Below, piece after piece: positions 18,296-26,795 of a stretch of DNA of 64,000 nt. Within the stretch, counting starts at the first letter, position 1. Each line of letters starts with the position of its first letter. Origin of the DNA: Pseudomonas sp. PSKL.D1 (GTDB taxonomy: Bacteria; Pseudomonadota; Gammaproteobacteria; Pseudomonadales; Pseudomonadaceae); assembly GCF_028898945.1 (NCBI RefSeq), contig NZ_CP118607.1, positions 1,412,001 through 1,476,000 on the forward strand, given 5' to 3'. Position numbers and translations under genes: made by a program. The notes under the pieces are model-generated. The model did not search any database. It saw nothing but the letters and a program-made list of their open reading frames with translations, and was not told the DNA's origin.

Positions 18296-18861
18296 TCCTC
18301 GACCTGCTGCGCCACGGCGAAACCGAACAGGGCGGCGGCCTGCGCGGTAGCCTGGACGATGCGCTGACTGAAACGGGCTGGGTACAAATGCGTGCAGCCG
18401 TCGCCGAGGCCGGCCCTTGGGACGTCCTGGTCAGCTCGCCGCTGCAGCGCTGTGCGTGCTTTGCCGATGAGTTGGGCGCACGCCTGGGCCTGCCGGTGCA
18501 GCGCGAGGCCTCGTTGCAGGAGCTGCATTTTGGCGACTGGGAAGGGCGCAGCGCGCTGCAGATCATGGAAACACAAGCCGATGAACTGGGCCGTTTCTGG
18601 GCCGACCCCTACGCTTACACCCCGCCAAATGGCGAACCGGTCGTTGCCTTCGCCGAGCGCGTGCTGGCAGCAGTAGGGCGGCTGACCGCTCGGTATGCCG
18701 GCCAGCGCGTGCTGGTGGTGACACACGGCGGTGTCATGCGTTTGTTGCTGGCACGGGCCCGGGGTTTGCCCCGCGAACAGCTGTTGCAGGTCGAGGTCGG
18801 CCATGGGGCGTTGCAACGTCTGACGCTGGGTGCAGATGGCGAATTGAGCGAGGCCTGCTGA
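18292..18861 (+). CDS. Histidine phosphatase, probable alpha-ribazole phosphatase
   Basis: Likely removes the 5'-phosphate from alpha-ribazole phosphate or from the late cobalamin phosphate. The 189-residue protein begins [15 protein letters not shown], with the RHG catalytic motif, and has the second His in [12 protein letters not shown]. Placement between cobT and cobS supports the role (Salmonella CobC). Other substrates cannot be excluded for this superfamily. Confidence 0.87.
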   Translation: MILDLLRHGETEQGGGLRGSLDDALTETGWVQMRAAVAEAGPWDVLVSSPLQRCACFADELGARLGLPVQREASLQELHFGDWEGRSALQIMETQADELGRFWADPYAYTPPNGEPVVAFAERVLAAVGRLTARYAGQRVLVVTHGGVMRLLLARARGLPREQLLQVEVGHGALQRLTLGADGELSEAC

Positions 18862-18862
18862 C

Positions 18863-19594
18863 ATGCTGCCGTTCTGGATCGCGTTGCAGTTTTTGAGCAG
18901 TTTGCCCGTCAGCCTGCCGGGTATGCCCGCGCTCCGCGAAATGGGGCGCTCGCTGCTGTGGTACCCCGTGGTCGGCCTGCTGTTTGGCGTGTTGCTGTGG
19001 CTGGCCAGCCATCTGCTGCAGGGCACGCCAGCGCCTTTGCATGCCGCGCTGCTGCTGACACTGTGGGTCTTGCTCACCGGCGCCCTGCACCTGGACGGCC
19101 TGGCCGACAGCGCGGACGCCTGGCTGGGTGGTTTCGGTGACCGCGAGCGCACCCTGCAGATCATGAAAGACCCACGCAGCGGGCCGATTGCCGTGGTCAC
19201 GCTGGTACTGGTGCTGCTGCTGAAATTCTGCGCCTTGTGGGTGCTGGTCGAGCGGGGCGCTGGCGCACTGTTGCTAATGGCGCCGCTGGTGGGGCGTGCG
19301 GCCATGCTCGGGTTGTTCCTCGGTACACCCTATGTCCGCCCGGGTGGGTTGGGCCAGGCGCTGGCTGAGCACTTGCCGCGTCGCGCCGCCGGCTGGGTAC
19401 TGTCTGGCAGCCTGCTACTGTGCCTGTTGCTTGCCGGTTGGAGTGCACTGGCGCCCTTGCTGGCGGCGTTCGTCGGCTTCTTCTGGCTGCGCCGGTTGAT
19501 GTGCCAGCGGCTCGGCGGCACCACGGGGGACACCGCGGGGGCCATGCTGGAATTGCTTGAGCTTGCTGTGATTCTGGCACTGGCCGTCTGCTGA
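18863..19594 (+). CDS. cobS: Adenosylcobinamide-GDP ribazoletransferase (cobalamin synthase)
   Basis: Joins adenosylcobinamide-GDP and alpha-ribazole (phosphate), the final assembly step. A 243-residue integral membrane protein with about six hydrophobic segments; it begins MLPFWIALQFLSSLPV and has the acidic motif HLDGLADSADAWLGG expected for Mg2+ binding. Last gene of the riboswitch operon. No obvious intrinsic terminator follows before the MarR gene. Confidence 0.95.
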   Translation: MLPFWIALQFLSSLPVSLPGMPALREMGRSLLWYPVVGLLFGVLLWLASHLLQGTPAPLHAALLLTLWVLLTGALHLDGLADSADAWLGGFGDRERTLQIMKDPRSGPIAVVTLVLVLLLKFCALWVLVERGAGALLLMAPLVGRAAMLGLFLGTPYVRPGGLGQALAEHLPRRAAGWVLSGSLLLCLLLAGWSALAPLLAAFVGFFWLRRLMCQRLGGTTGDTAGAMLELLELAVILALAVC

Positions 19595-19616
19595 AACTTC
19601 TTGCAACATGGTTGAT

Positions 19617-19632
19617 GCGGGTATATACACGT
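19617..19632. promoter_or_regulatory. Imperfect operator copy upstream of the MarR gene
   Basis: GCGGGTATATACACGT lies 5 bp before the MarR ATG. Its first 12 bases equal the perfect palindrome at 20058-20073. The position between core promoter and start suits autorepression. Confidence 0.7.
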
Positions 19633-19636
19633 TTCC

Positions 19637-20041
19637 ATGTTGACCAGTGAATGCATCTGCACCCACCTGCGTCGTGCTGCCCGCGGGGTAAGCCGGCACT
19701 ATGACGAGGCCCTTGTCGGCTTCGGCATCAATGTCGCCCAGTTTTCCCTGTTGCGCCATTTGCAGCGCCTGGACCGCCCGAGCATTACCACGCTGGCCGA
19801 GGCCATGGGGCTGGAGCGCAGCACCCTGGGCCGCAACCTACGGGTGCTGGAGGCTGAAGGCCTGGTGGCGCTGGCCGATGGCGATGACCAACGTAACCGC
19901 GTAGTGCTGCTGACCGAAGCGGGCACCGCACTGCTGGCGGTGGCGCACCCGGCCTGGGAGCAGGCGCAACGCAGCCTGGTGGAGCGACTGGGAGAAGGGC
20001 CGAGGGACGAGTTGGTGCGTCTGCTGGAGCAGCTGGCCTGA
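19637..20041 (+). CDS. MarR-family transcriptional regulator
   Basis: A 134-residue winged-helix repressor. The recognition region is SITTLAEAMGLERSTLGRNLRVLEAEGL, residues ~50-78, followed by the wing DDQRNRVVLLTEAG. N-terminal ECICTHLR has two cysteines close together, which in some MarR proteins sense oxidants or metals; that role is not shown here. The operator-like element before it and the same element before the downstream MFS gene indicate joint auto- and pump regulation. Confidence 0.9.
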   Translation: MLTSECICTHLRRAARGVSRHYDEALVGFGINVAQFSLLRHLQRLDRPSITTLAEAMGLERSTLGRNLRVLEAEGLVALADGDDQRNRVVLLTEAGTALLAVAHPAWEQAQRSLVERLGEGPRDELVRLLEQLA

Positions 20042-20057
20042 TTCAATGCGATTGAAC

Positions 20058-20073
20058 GCGGGTATATACCCGC
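20058..20073. promoter_or_regulatory. Perfect 16-bp palindrome, probable MarR operator
   Basis: GCGGGTATATACCCGC is fully self-complementary and lies between the MarR stop (20041) and the MFS start (20105). Repeated in degenerate form before the MarR gene. The AT core could also serve as a -10 region. Confidence 0.8.
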
Positions 20074-20104
20074 TTAACCTTGCGATGTGCCGGAGATAAC
20101 GACA

Positions 20105-21307
20105 ATGACATCGGTTTGGCGAACCAGCGGCTGGGTACTGGCGGGGGCGGCGTTGATTCTGGCGCTTTCACTCGGCGTGCGTCACGGTTTCGGCCTGTTC
20201 CTTGCGCCAATGAGCGTCGATTTTGGCTGGGGGCGCGAGGTGTTCGCCTTCGCCATTGCCCTGCAAAACCTGATCTGGGGCCTGGCCCAGCCCTTTGCCG
20301 GTGCCTTGGCTGACCGCCTCGGCGCGGCCAGGGTGGTGATACTTGGCGGCATTCTTTACGCCGCTGGCCTGCTATTGATGAGTACGGCCGACTCGGCATG
20401 GTCACTGTCGCTCAGTGCTGGCCTGTTGATTGGCATCGGTCTTTCCGGCACGTCGTTCTCGGTCATTCTGGGCGTGGTTGGCCGAGCCGTGCCTGCGGAA
20501 AAACGCAGCATGGCCATGGGCATCGCCAGCGCAGCCGGCTCGTTTGGCCAGTTCGCCATGCTGCCCGGTACCCTTGGCCTGATCGAGTGGCTGGGCTGGT
20601 CGGCAGCCTTGCTGGTGCTGGGCCTGCTGGTAGCACTGATCGTGCCATTGGTGGGCATGTTGCGAGACAACCCGCTGCCTGCCCACGGCGCTGAACAGAC
20701 GCTGGGCCAGGCCCTGCGTGAGGCTTGCTCGCACAGTGGCTTCTGGCTGCTGGCGCTGGGCTTCTTCGTGTGCGGCTTCCAGGTGGTGTTCATCGGCGTT
20801 CACCTGCCGGCCTACCTGGTCGACCAGCACCTGCCTGCCACCACCGGCACCACGGTACTGGCGCTGGTCGGGCTGTTCAATATCGTAGGCACCTACACGG
20901 CGGGCTGGCTGGGCGGGCGCATGTCCAAGCCACGCTTGCTGACGGCCTTGTACCTGCTGCGCGCCGTGGTAATCGCGCTGTTCCTGTGGGCGCCGGTGAC
21001 TCAAGCCAGCGCTTACCTGTTCGGCATCGCCATGGGCCTGTTGTGGTTGTCTACCGTACCGTTGACCAACGGCACCGTCGCCGCCGTGTTCGGCGTGCGC
21101 AACCTGTCCATGCTGGGCGGCATCGTGTTTCTATTCCACCAGCTGGGGGCCTTCCTCGGTGGTTGGCTGGGGGGCGTGGTGTATGACCAGACCGGCAATT
21201 ACGACCTGGTCTGGCAGATCGCGATCCTGCTCAGCCTGATGGCAGGCGCCCTGAACTGGCCGGTGAGTGAACGCCCGGTCGCCCGCCTGCAGGCACGCGC
21301 GGCATGA
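20105..21307 (+). CDS. MFS transporter
   Basis: A 400-residue, 12-segment major facilitator (monocarboxylate-porter-like arrangement: GLFLAPMSVDFGWGREVFAFAIALQ). It contains the loop ADRLGAARV between segments 2 and 3. Start at 20105 chosen because GGAG (20092-20095) is 9 nt upstream; an in-frame ATG at 20087 lies before it. The MarR gene and shared operator suggest inducible export or uptake of a small effector; the substrate is not predictable. Confidence 0.88.
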   Translation: MTSVWRTSGWVLAGAALILALSLGVRHGFGLFLAPMSVDFGWGREVFAFAIALQNLIWGLAQPFAGALADRLGAARVVILGGILYAAGLLLMSTADSAWSLSLSAGLLIGIGLSGTSFSVILGVVGRAVPAEKRSMAMGIASAAGSFGQFAMLPGTLGLIEWLGWSAALLVLGLLVALIVPLVGMLRDNPLPAHGAEQTLGQALREACSHSGFWLLALGFFVCGFQVVFIGVHLPAYLVDQHLPATTGTTVLALVGLFNIVGTYTAGWLGGRMSKPRLLTALYLLRAVVIALFLWAPVTQASAYLFGIAMGLLWLSTVPLTNGTVAAVFGVRNLSMLGGIVFLFHQLGAFLGGWLGGVVYDQTGNYDLVWQIAILLSLMAGALNWPVSERPVARLQARAA

Positions 21308-21414
21308 GCCGCTGGTTGCTGGCCGGCGCTGTGGTGGGGGTGTTGGCCCTGGCGTGGTGGGGCTGGCATCGGGGTGGGTTGGCGTTGATGCAGTTGGGGA
21401 TGGGGGTGTGTTGA
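21304..21414 (+). CDS. 36-residue single-span membrane peptide, coupled to the MFS gene
   Basis: The ATG overlaps the MFS stop (ATGA). The product starts [21 protein letters not shown] and ends MGVC: a basic N-terminus followed by one hydrophobic span, like a small accessory subunit of a transporter. Its position, overlap and composition argue for real translation; I recognise no named family. A strong hairpin follows 21 bp later. Confidence 0.6.
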   Translation: MSRWLLAGAVVGVLALAWWGWHRGGLALMQLGMGVC

Positions 21415-21434
21415 TCACTGGAAGATTGCGAAAT

Positions 21435-21482
21435 CCTGTAGGAGCGGCCTCGCCGGCGCCCCGGCGAGGCCGCTCCTACAGG
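21435..21482. repeat. REP-type palindrome, perfect 22-bp stem with 4-nt loop
   Basis: Arms 21435-21456 and 21461-21482 are exact reverse complements; each holds CCTGTAGGAGCGGCC. It lies 20 bp after the small peptide stop and could act as terminator or mRNA-stabilising hairpin of the marR-MFS transcript, although no T-run follows. Confidence 0.85.
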
Positions 21483-21565
21483 CCGAATCTCCTGCGGCAG
21501 TGGTGCAAAGCGCTGGGTACAGCGCTACCCTGCAAGCTCAAGGAACCGACTGGCAGGAGAACACG

Positions 21566-22120
21566 ATGAAGCATGCACACTGGCTGGCATTGCCGTTGTT
21601 GACGTTGCTGGCCGCCACTTCAAGCTGGGCCGCCGACTGCCCGGCGCTGCTGCAGGGCAGCCTGCCCGAGTTGCGTGGCAAGGGGCAAATCGACCTGTGC
21701 GAGCGCTTTGCCGGCAAGCCGCTGGTGGTGGTCAACACCGCCAGCTACTGCGGTTTTGCGCCGCAGTTCGAAGGCCTCGAGGCCACCTACAAGGAATTCC
21801 ACGACGAAGGCCTTGAGATGCTCGGTGTGCCGTCGAACGACTTCAAGCAGGAAGACGCCGATGCCGAGAAGACCGCCAAGGTTTGCTATGCCAACTACGG
21901 CGTGACCTTCACCATGACCAAGGCCCAGGCCGTGCGCGGCAAGGATGCGATCCCGCTGTTCGCGGAGCTTGCGCAGCAGAGCAGCGCCCCGAAGTGGAAT
22001 TTCTACAAGTACGTGGTGGACCGCAAAGGCAAGGTGATCGGCAATTTCTCCAGCCTGACCAAACCTGATGATCAAGCCTTCAGGGCGGCGATCGAGAAGG
22101 CCATCGCGTCTCAACCCTGA
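21566..22120 (+). CDS. Exported glutathione peroxidase-family protein
   Basis: A 184-residue thiol peroxidase with a signal peptide ([22 protein letters not shown]), so the enzyme should be periplasmic. The peroxidatic C is in [16 protein letters not shown], a cysteine in place of animal selenocysteine, and the conserved W/N pair is in [11 protein letters not shown]. Such enzymes usually reduce peroxides with thioredoxin-like donors. CAGGAGAACACG precedes the ATG at 21566; the frame is open further upstream but lacks a signal peptide there. Confidence 0.92.
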   Translation: MKHAHWLALPLLTLLAATSSWAADCPALLQGSLPELRGKGQIDLCERFAGKPLVVVNTASYCGFAPQFEGLEATYKEFHDEGLEMLGVPSNDFKQEDADAEKTAKVCYANYGVTFTMTKAQAVRGKDAIPLFAELAQQSSAPKWNFYKYVVDRKGKVIGNFSSLTKPDDQAFRAAIEKAIASQP

Positions 22121-22122
22121 GC

Positions 22123-22374
22123 TCAGTGAGGGTGTACGGTCAGTGCCACCAGGCGCATCACCATTGGCCTGACCATCAGCACGCAGACGAAGGCGACCGG
22201 CATGGCCAGCTGGTAGGCCTTGAGCACATTGCCCAGGTACTGCGGATTGACGCCGGCATTGGCGGCGGTAATCACGAAACACATCAATAGCGCCATGATC
22301 GACGACATGTAAAAGGCAAACACATAAGGGGTGGCGCCGGGGCGCAGTTTACGACGGCTACGGGTAGTGATCAT
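22123..22374 (-). CDS. DUF2798 small membrane protein
   Basis: An 83-residue protein with two hydrophobic spans (VFAFYMSSIMALLMCFVIT and AYQLAMPVAFVCVLMVRPMV), matching the DUF2798 family. GGAGG lies just upstream of the ATG at 22374. It is divergent from the LysR gene at 22488, its probable regulator, and convergent with the glutathione peroxidase gene, 2 bp apart. Function unknown. Confidence 0.85.
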   Translation of the reverse strand: MITTRSRRKLRPGATPYVFAFYMSSIMALLMCFVITAANAGVNPQYLGNVLKAYQLAMPVAFVCVLMVRPMVMRLVALTVHPH

Positions 22375-22449
22375 GGAGCCTCCAATGAGCAAGTGAGGCT
22401 GCAGGTTAGCAATGCGCGATGCCACTGCTGTAGACCACTGACACTGAGT

Positions 22450-22475
22450 TCTTTATAAAGAGATTCTTACGAATC
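22450..22475. promoter_or_regulatory. Dyad in the LysR/DUF2798 divergent gap
   Basis: CTTTATAAAG (near 22451-22460) is followed by GATTC-TTAC-GAATC (22462-22475). These small dyads lie 12-37 bp before the LysR start, where a LysR-type protein would bind to control itself and the divergent gene. Confidence 0.4.
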
Positions 22476-22487
22476 GAAGGGCTCGCC

Positions 22488-23417
22488 ATGGATCAGCTCA
22501 ATGCCATCCGAAGTTTCATCAGAGTGGTGGAGGCGGGCAGCATTGCGGCCGGTGCTCGCGGCCTTGGCATCAGCCCTGCTGCGGTTAGCCAGAATCTGGC
22601 TAGGCTCGAAGCGCATCTGCAGGTCAGGCTGATCAGCCGCACCACGCGCAGCATGGCCCTGACTTCGGCCGGAAGCACCTATTACGAGCGGGTTCGGCAC
22701 ATTGAGCGTGACCTTGTTCAAGCCGAACTGGCGGTCACCACGCCCGAAAGCGAGCCGCAAGGGCGGTTGTGCATTGCCTCGACGTCTGCCTTTGGCCGCC
22801 ATGTTCTGGCACCGTTGATCCCTGCGTTCAGTGCACGCTACCCATTGCTTTCCATAGAGCTTGTAACGACTGACCGGCAGGTTAATCATGCGCGAGAAGA
22901 CGTCGACATAAGCCTTCGCATCACGCCGCAACTGGAGGACCACCTGCTGGCACGGCACATCGCCCGCATCCCGTTTATCTGCTGCGCTTCCCCGGGTTAC
23001 CTTGCCGAAGCGGGTTTGCCAGCCACGCCAGAGGCGCTGCGTGACCACCGTTGCCTGGTATTCCGCTACCCGGTGGATGGCCGCTTCCTGCGCTGGGGCT
23101 TCATACGCGATGGCCTTCGGTTTGAGGCGGCGTTTGGCACAGTGCTGATCAGTGACGACATCGATGCCCTGACCCAGATGGCACTCAATGACGGCGGCAT
23201 CACCCGCCTGGCCGAGTTCGTGGTCAAGCCGCATCTGGCGTCCGGGGCACTTGTGCCGTTGTTCGAGTACAGCGAAAGCGGGCAGGCCTATGCGCAGACC
23301 GAGCCGATGGACATCTACCTGTGCGTGGCCGACCGCTTTGCCCTGACGCCAAAAGTGAGGGCATTCATGGATTGCCTGCGCGAATCGCTGGGAGCAAGTT
23401 GGCAGGTTCAGGTATGA
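22488..23417 (+). CDS. LysR-family transcriptional regulator
   Basis: A 309-residue LTTR. The N-terminal helix-turn-helix is at about residues 18-37 (SIAAGARGLGISPAAVSQNLARLE), followed by a linker helix and a periplasmic-binding-like effector domain (ASTSAFGRHVLAPLIPAF). It belongs to the large group that represses or activates a divergent gene, here DUF2798. Ends at a bidirectional terminator. Confidence 0.92.
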   Translation: MDQLNAIRSFIRVVEAGSIAAGARGLGISPAAVSQNLARLEAHLQVRLISRTTRSMALTSAGSTYYERVRHIERDLVQAELAVTTPESEPQGRLCIASTSAFGRHVLAPLIPAFSARYPLLSIELVTTDRQVNHAREDVDISLRITPQLEDHLLARHIARIPFICCASPGYLAEAGLPATPEALRDHRCLVFRYPVDGRFLRWGFIRDGLRFEAAFGTVLISDDIDALTQMALNDGGITRLAEFVVKPHLASGALVPLFEYSESGQAYAQTEPMDIYLCVADRFALTPKVRAFMDCLRESLGASWQVQV

Positions 23418-23443
23418 AAAAACCGCCACAAGGGCGGTTTTTT
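23417..23443. terminator. Bidirectional intrinsic terminator
   Basis: AAAAAACCGCC and GGCGGTTTTTT flank a short loop, giving a T-run after the stem on both strands. It serves the LysR gene (+) and the convergent FadL-type gene (-). Confidence 0.9.
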
Positions 23444-23459
23444 GAGCAGCAAGTACGGC

Positions 23460-24740
23460 TTAGAAGCGGTAGGTAAGGGAGGCACCGATACCGTGCGCGC
23501 TGTTTTCGTACTTGGCCTGGTAGCTGCCTTTGAGCAGGGCTTCCTGTTGCGAGTCAGGCAGGTTGTTGACCTTGGTGTCTTCTTCCCACAGGTAGGAGTA
23601 GGCGACATCGATGGTCATGTCGTCGTTCGGGCTCCAACCGGCACCAAAGCTGACTGCCTTGCGATCGCCGGTAGGGATGCGTGGCGAGCGGTCGTGGTTG
23701 TTGGTTGGCGACTGGTCGATGGAGAAGCCTGCGCGCAGGGTCCACTCCTTGTTCACCTTGTAGGACGCACCAATGGCATGTGCCCAAGTGTCATGCCAGT
23801 TCTGCTCTTCCGTGATGGTCTGCAGGGGGTACGCTGCCGACACTTCGTTCTTGACGATGATGCTTTCCAGGCGGCTCCAGCGAGTCCAGGTGCTGCCTGC
23901 ATACAGCGTCCATTGGTCATCAAGTTCGTGGGTGATCGAGAAGTCCACGGACTCAGGCGTCTTGATCTTGAGGCTTGCGTCGAATTTGCCACTCAGGCCC
24001 AGTTGCGGGATCGGGTAGGAAACACGCGTGTCACCTTCAAGCTTGTAGTCGACCATCGAGTGGTAGGTCAGGCCGAGGCGGGTACGGTCAGTGGCCTGGA
24101 CGAGCACGCCAATGTTGTAACCGATGGCAGTGTCATCGCCTTTGATCTTGACTTCGCCATCAGGGCCATTCACACCCAGCAGCCCCTTGCTGCTCAGGTT
24201 TGAACCCAGCTCGCCCTTGATGCGGTTGATGGTCGGGCCAAAGCCGATCGACACCTTGTCATTGAAGGCGTAGCTGATGGTTGGCTGGAAGGTGACGACC
24301 TCGACCTTGCTCTTTTTACCCCAGTAGCGTGCCGCGTCATCGCTGCCATAGTCGGTGACCAGGCCGAAAGGCACATATACACCGAAACCTACGCTCCAGT
24401 GATCGTCGATTGGTTTGACGTAATAGCCCATCGGCACGCCAACGACCGGAACCATGTCACCGTCGGTTTCCCCACCATAGTTGCTTCCCGGGCCGGAGAT
24501 GTCGGTTTTGGCGATGACAGCTGCGCCCCCCACGGTGAACTGTTCACGCTTCAGGCGGGACATGCCTGCAGGGTTGCCATACACGGTGCTGGCATCATCG
24601 GCAGAAGAAGAACGGCCCGCGAAACCGGTACCCATGCCGCTGATGCTTTGCTCGTTCAGTGCAAAGCCGGCAGCGAACAGTTGGCTGGAGGCGAGAGAAA
24701 CGGCTACGGCGAGGGAGGTTTTGAGCATTGCTTTTTTCAT
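23460..24740 (-). CDS. FadL/TodX-family outer-membrane channel
   Basis: A 426-residue outer-membrane beta-barrel for hydrophobic substrates such as long-chain fatty acids. Signal peptide MKKAMLKTSLAVAVSLASSQLFAA, then the N-terminal hatch GFALNEQSISGMGTGFAG and the family NPA motif in YGNPAGMSRL. The C-terminus ends LTYRF, with the terminal aromatic needed for Bam assembly. The start at 24740 has AAGGAG upstream; the open frame continues to 24929 without support. Confidence 0.92.
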   Translation of the reverse strand: MKKAMLKTSLAVAVSLASSQLFAAGFALNEQSISGMGTGFAGRSSSADDASTVYGNPAGMSRLKREQFTVGGAAVIAKTDISGPGSNYGGETDGDMVPVVGVPMGYYVKPIDDHWSVGFGVYVPFGLVTDYGSDDAARYWGKKSKVEVVTFQPTISYAFNDKVSIGFGPTINRIKGELGSNLSSKGLLGVNGPDGEVKIKGDDTAIGYNIGVLVQATDRTRLGLTYHSMVDYKLEGDTRVSYPIPQLGLSGKFDASLKIKTPESVDFSITHELDDQWTLYAGSTWTRWSRLESIIVKNEVSAAYPLQTITEEQNWHDTWAHAIGASYKVNKEWTLRAGFSIDQSPTNNHDRSPRIPTGDRKAVSFGAGWSPNDDMTIDVAYSYLWEEDTKVNNLPDSQQEALLKGSYQAKYENSAHGIGASLTYRF

Positions 24741-24886
24741 TATTAGAAACTCCTTGTGATCTCCGGGGCGAAAAGCTACCAACAAATCACGCGCCGCGCT
24801 ATAGCCTGAATCACTGGAGATAGAGCGGTTTTGTAGGACAATCCGACCAAAATTCCCTTTTTTCCGGTAAAGCTGTAAGACGTGTC

Positions 24887-25369
24887 TCAAGATGCCTGTG
24901 GCAATTTCTGCTCGATGCACAAATGCCACGCTTGGGTAAAGTCACGGAGGCGACCTTGTGGGTGGAAAATTTGCCGCCAGATGCGTGCCAGGCCCAGCAG
25001 ATCATCTGCGGCCGGCAGGGCAAGTTGCTGTTCTTCGATGAGCATCCAGGCAATTGCGGTGGCGTAGCGCAGGTTCACGGCAAGCTCCAGATGGGGGCCG
25101 CCGAGAAATGCGTGCTGGCTCGCCAGGCCGCGTACCACGCTGGCCAGCTCGGGGTCGCGGGCGAGGTAGTCGTCCCACACGGCCTGGTGGCGATGCTCGC
25201 AAATGCGGTAGAGGCCGTGGCCACGGCGGTCATGCAAGGCCGAACCGAGTGCCGACTGGCTGGCCGCAATGCCCAGCAATAGGGCTTCGGCGCTGGCGCA
25301 ATGGCGGTTCAGGTAGACCAGGGTTGGCCGGATCACATACAGACACAATTCATTCGCCGCGATACCCAT
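24887..25369 (-). CDS. Conserved hypothetical protein, 160 residues
   Basis: Begins MGIAANELCLYVIRPTLVYL and is largely alpha-helical, with the central segment WDDYLARDPELASVVRGLASQHAFLGGPHLEL. No signal peptide or catalytic motif that I recognise. GAGGG lies 5 nt before the ATG at 25369; a TTG five codons upstream is the alternative. Coding bias suits a real gene, and I have the impression that it recurs in pseudomonads, but I cannot assign a family. Confidence 0.65.
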   Translation of the reverse strand: MGIAANELCLYVIRPTLVYLNRHCASAEALLLGIAASQSALGSALHDRRGHGLYRICEHRHQAVWDDYLARDPELASVVRGLASQHAFLGGPHLELAVNLRYATAIAWMLIEEQQLALPAADDLLGLARIWRQIFHPQGRLRDFTQAWHLCIEQKLPQAS

Positions 25370-25617
25370 GATGCCCTCGAGCAATTAAGGGCCGACGGGC
25401 GCTGGAGCTTGGCAGCTGGTGATTGGTCAGGCCCGCCGGAAGCGGCAAGGGCCGCTCGAGTTGAAGTGTAGTGTGATAAGCGTGGTGTAAAGGGCTGTTT
25501 TTAAATCGATTGCTGCCTGACGTGCAGCGCCATATGCCTTGCGGCAATTAGGCCAAGAACGATCAGGCAGCAGGCTGAGGGCGATATTCAGAGGCTGAAT
25601 GCCCCGGTATTCGCCGC

Positions 25618-25842
25618 TCACGCGGTGAGCGACTGGCGGGTCCGGGCGATCACCGCCTGCAGCGGCTCGGCACGGCTGTACTGTTCGGGGTACAGGCGCT
25701 CGGTGTGGCAGGCGACGCCGTGTTCGTCCACCAGGGTAAAGCTGAAGCTGCCCTTGCGTGGGGCAACAATGAGGCACTTCAACGGCGAGAAGGCCTGGGA
25801 GAGGGTGCCAATGGCAGCCTGAATTTGATGATGAGTTTGCAT
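25618..25842 (-). CDS. Small protein, probably DUF3509 family
   Basis: A 74-residue protein: MQTHHQIQAAIGTLSQAF, then LKCLIVAPRKGSFSFTLVDEHG and a C-terminal helix LQAVIARTRQSLTA. The length, the central basic 'PRKG' strand and the terminal helix resemble the Pseudomonas-restricted DUF3509 family, from memory. A 285-residue open frame continues upstream to 26475, but that part has atypical composition and is unlikely to be coding. Function unknown. Confidence 0.6.
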   Translation of the reverse strand: MQTHHQIQAAIGTLSQAFSPLKCLIVAPRKGSFSFTLVDEHGVACHTERLYPEQYSRAEPLQAVIARTRQSLTA

Positions 25843-26795
25843 ATTGTTGGAGGTTCCTGCTTTAAACACGGGTTTCTGATCCGTGCATGATAGAAACGTT
25901 CCAGTGACGCCTTTATTAAGGGACGAACGAACCAGACTGGAACAAAGCAGCCAGAGGGGCGCAATCAAAGGTGGGCGCTTGGGCTGACCGGTAGGTACTT
26001 CAGAAGACAGGCAGCACGCCGGGGCCAAGGTTCTGGGCCGTCGGGGTTGAATCCTGATCAATCTGTAACGTGATTCGTGCTTGAGCAGCTTTAGGCTGGC
26101 GAGTGAATCATCGATGGGGCCGGTCCTGGTTTCAGCAGCGATCACTGTTGGGGGAGTGAGGCGGCAAGGACGTTGGTGGCCAGAATTGACTTTCAGCTGG
26201 TGTACTAACGGAGCGCACCTTACCGGAAACCGACAGGCTTGGCAAGTGCTGATACGTTTTGTCAGGTGAGCCGCGCAGTATGCCGCGTCTTGAACGCTGT
26301 GTGAAGAGGGGGCAAATGGCCCATACCTGGCCCGATGTGCCAATTTCGTGCATTCAAATGCAGGTTTTCGGTGCACTTGTTCACATTCGAGGCGTGAGTT
26401 GTAACGGCGCAATAACAGCCCTGGCAACGCTCGCCAATGCCTTGACTTGATCCTTAAGTCAATGAAAAAAAACACTAATTTTCACTGGTGAAAAAATCGT
26501 CAGTTTGACTTGAGGCCCCATTTCACGGGGGTTTGCGGGAGGTGGGAAGGGGTTGTCCACTGAGTTATCCACAGGAACTGTGGATTGTCCCGAGCGCTTG
26601 CTCTAGGACGGGTGTGCCAGCAAATTGGAGAACTGTCCGACAATTGTCAGGCACCCATCGACCGCTTGGTCATCCACCTGAAAACGTCAAGAAACGATCA
26701 TGGGAATTTTTTTTACATACAGCCGAAATTGTCGGGTCAGGGGGTGCGAAAAGGAGTAGAGTGGCGCGCCTTTCGAGCTGCCTTCGCTGTTGGTC
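25843..26795. other. Gene-poor, AT-richer ~950-bp intergenic region
   Basis: I see no convincing gene here. Visible structure: a perfect inverted repeat TTGACTT-N7-AAGTCAA at 26442-26462, a second TTGACTTGA at 26505-26513, an A-tract at about 26464-26472, TTCAC-TG-GTGAA nearby, and the DnaA-like box cluster at 26553-26587. Composition is unlike the flanks, so it may hold a regulatory or untranslated RNA region for the Sel1-rmuC genes, or be old transferred DNA. Confidence 0.5.
26553..26587. promoter_or_regulatory. Cluster of DnaA-box-like 9-mers
   Basis: TTGTCCACT (26553-26561), a consensus TTATCCACA (26565-26573) and the reverse-oriented TGTGGATTG (26579-26587) occur within 35 bp. No dnaA or dnaN gene lies nearby, so this is not oriC; titration or DnaA-dependent transcription is possible. 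Confidence 0.5.

Noticed and set aside
25843..26475. Upstream extension of the 74-residue DUF3509-like protein to 285 residues
   Set aside because: The extension has atypical composition and no ribosome binding site, while the short form has a typical family start.
26553..26587. Chromosomal replication origin
   Set aside because: DnaA-like boxes occur, but no dnaA, dnaN, gidA or AT-rich unwinding array lies near, and hda alone does not mark an origin.
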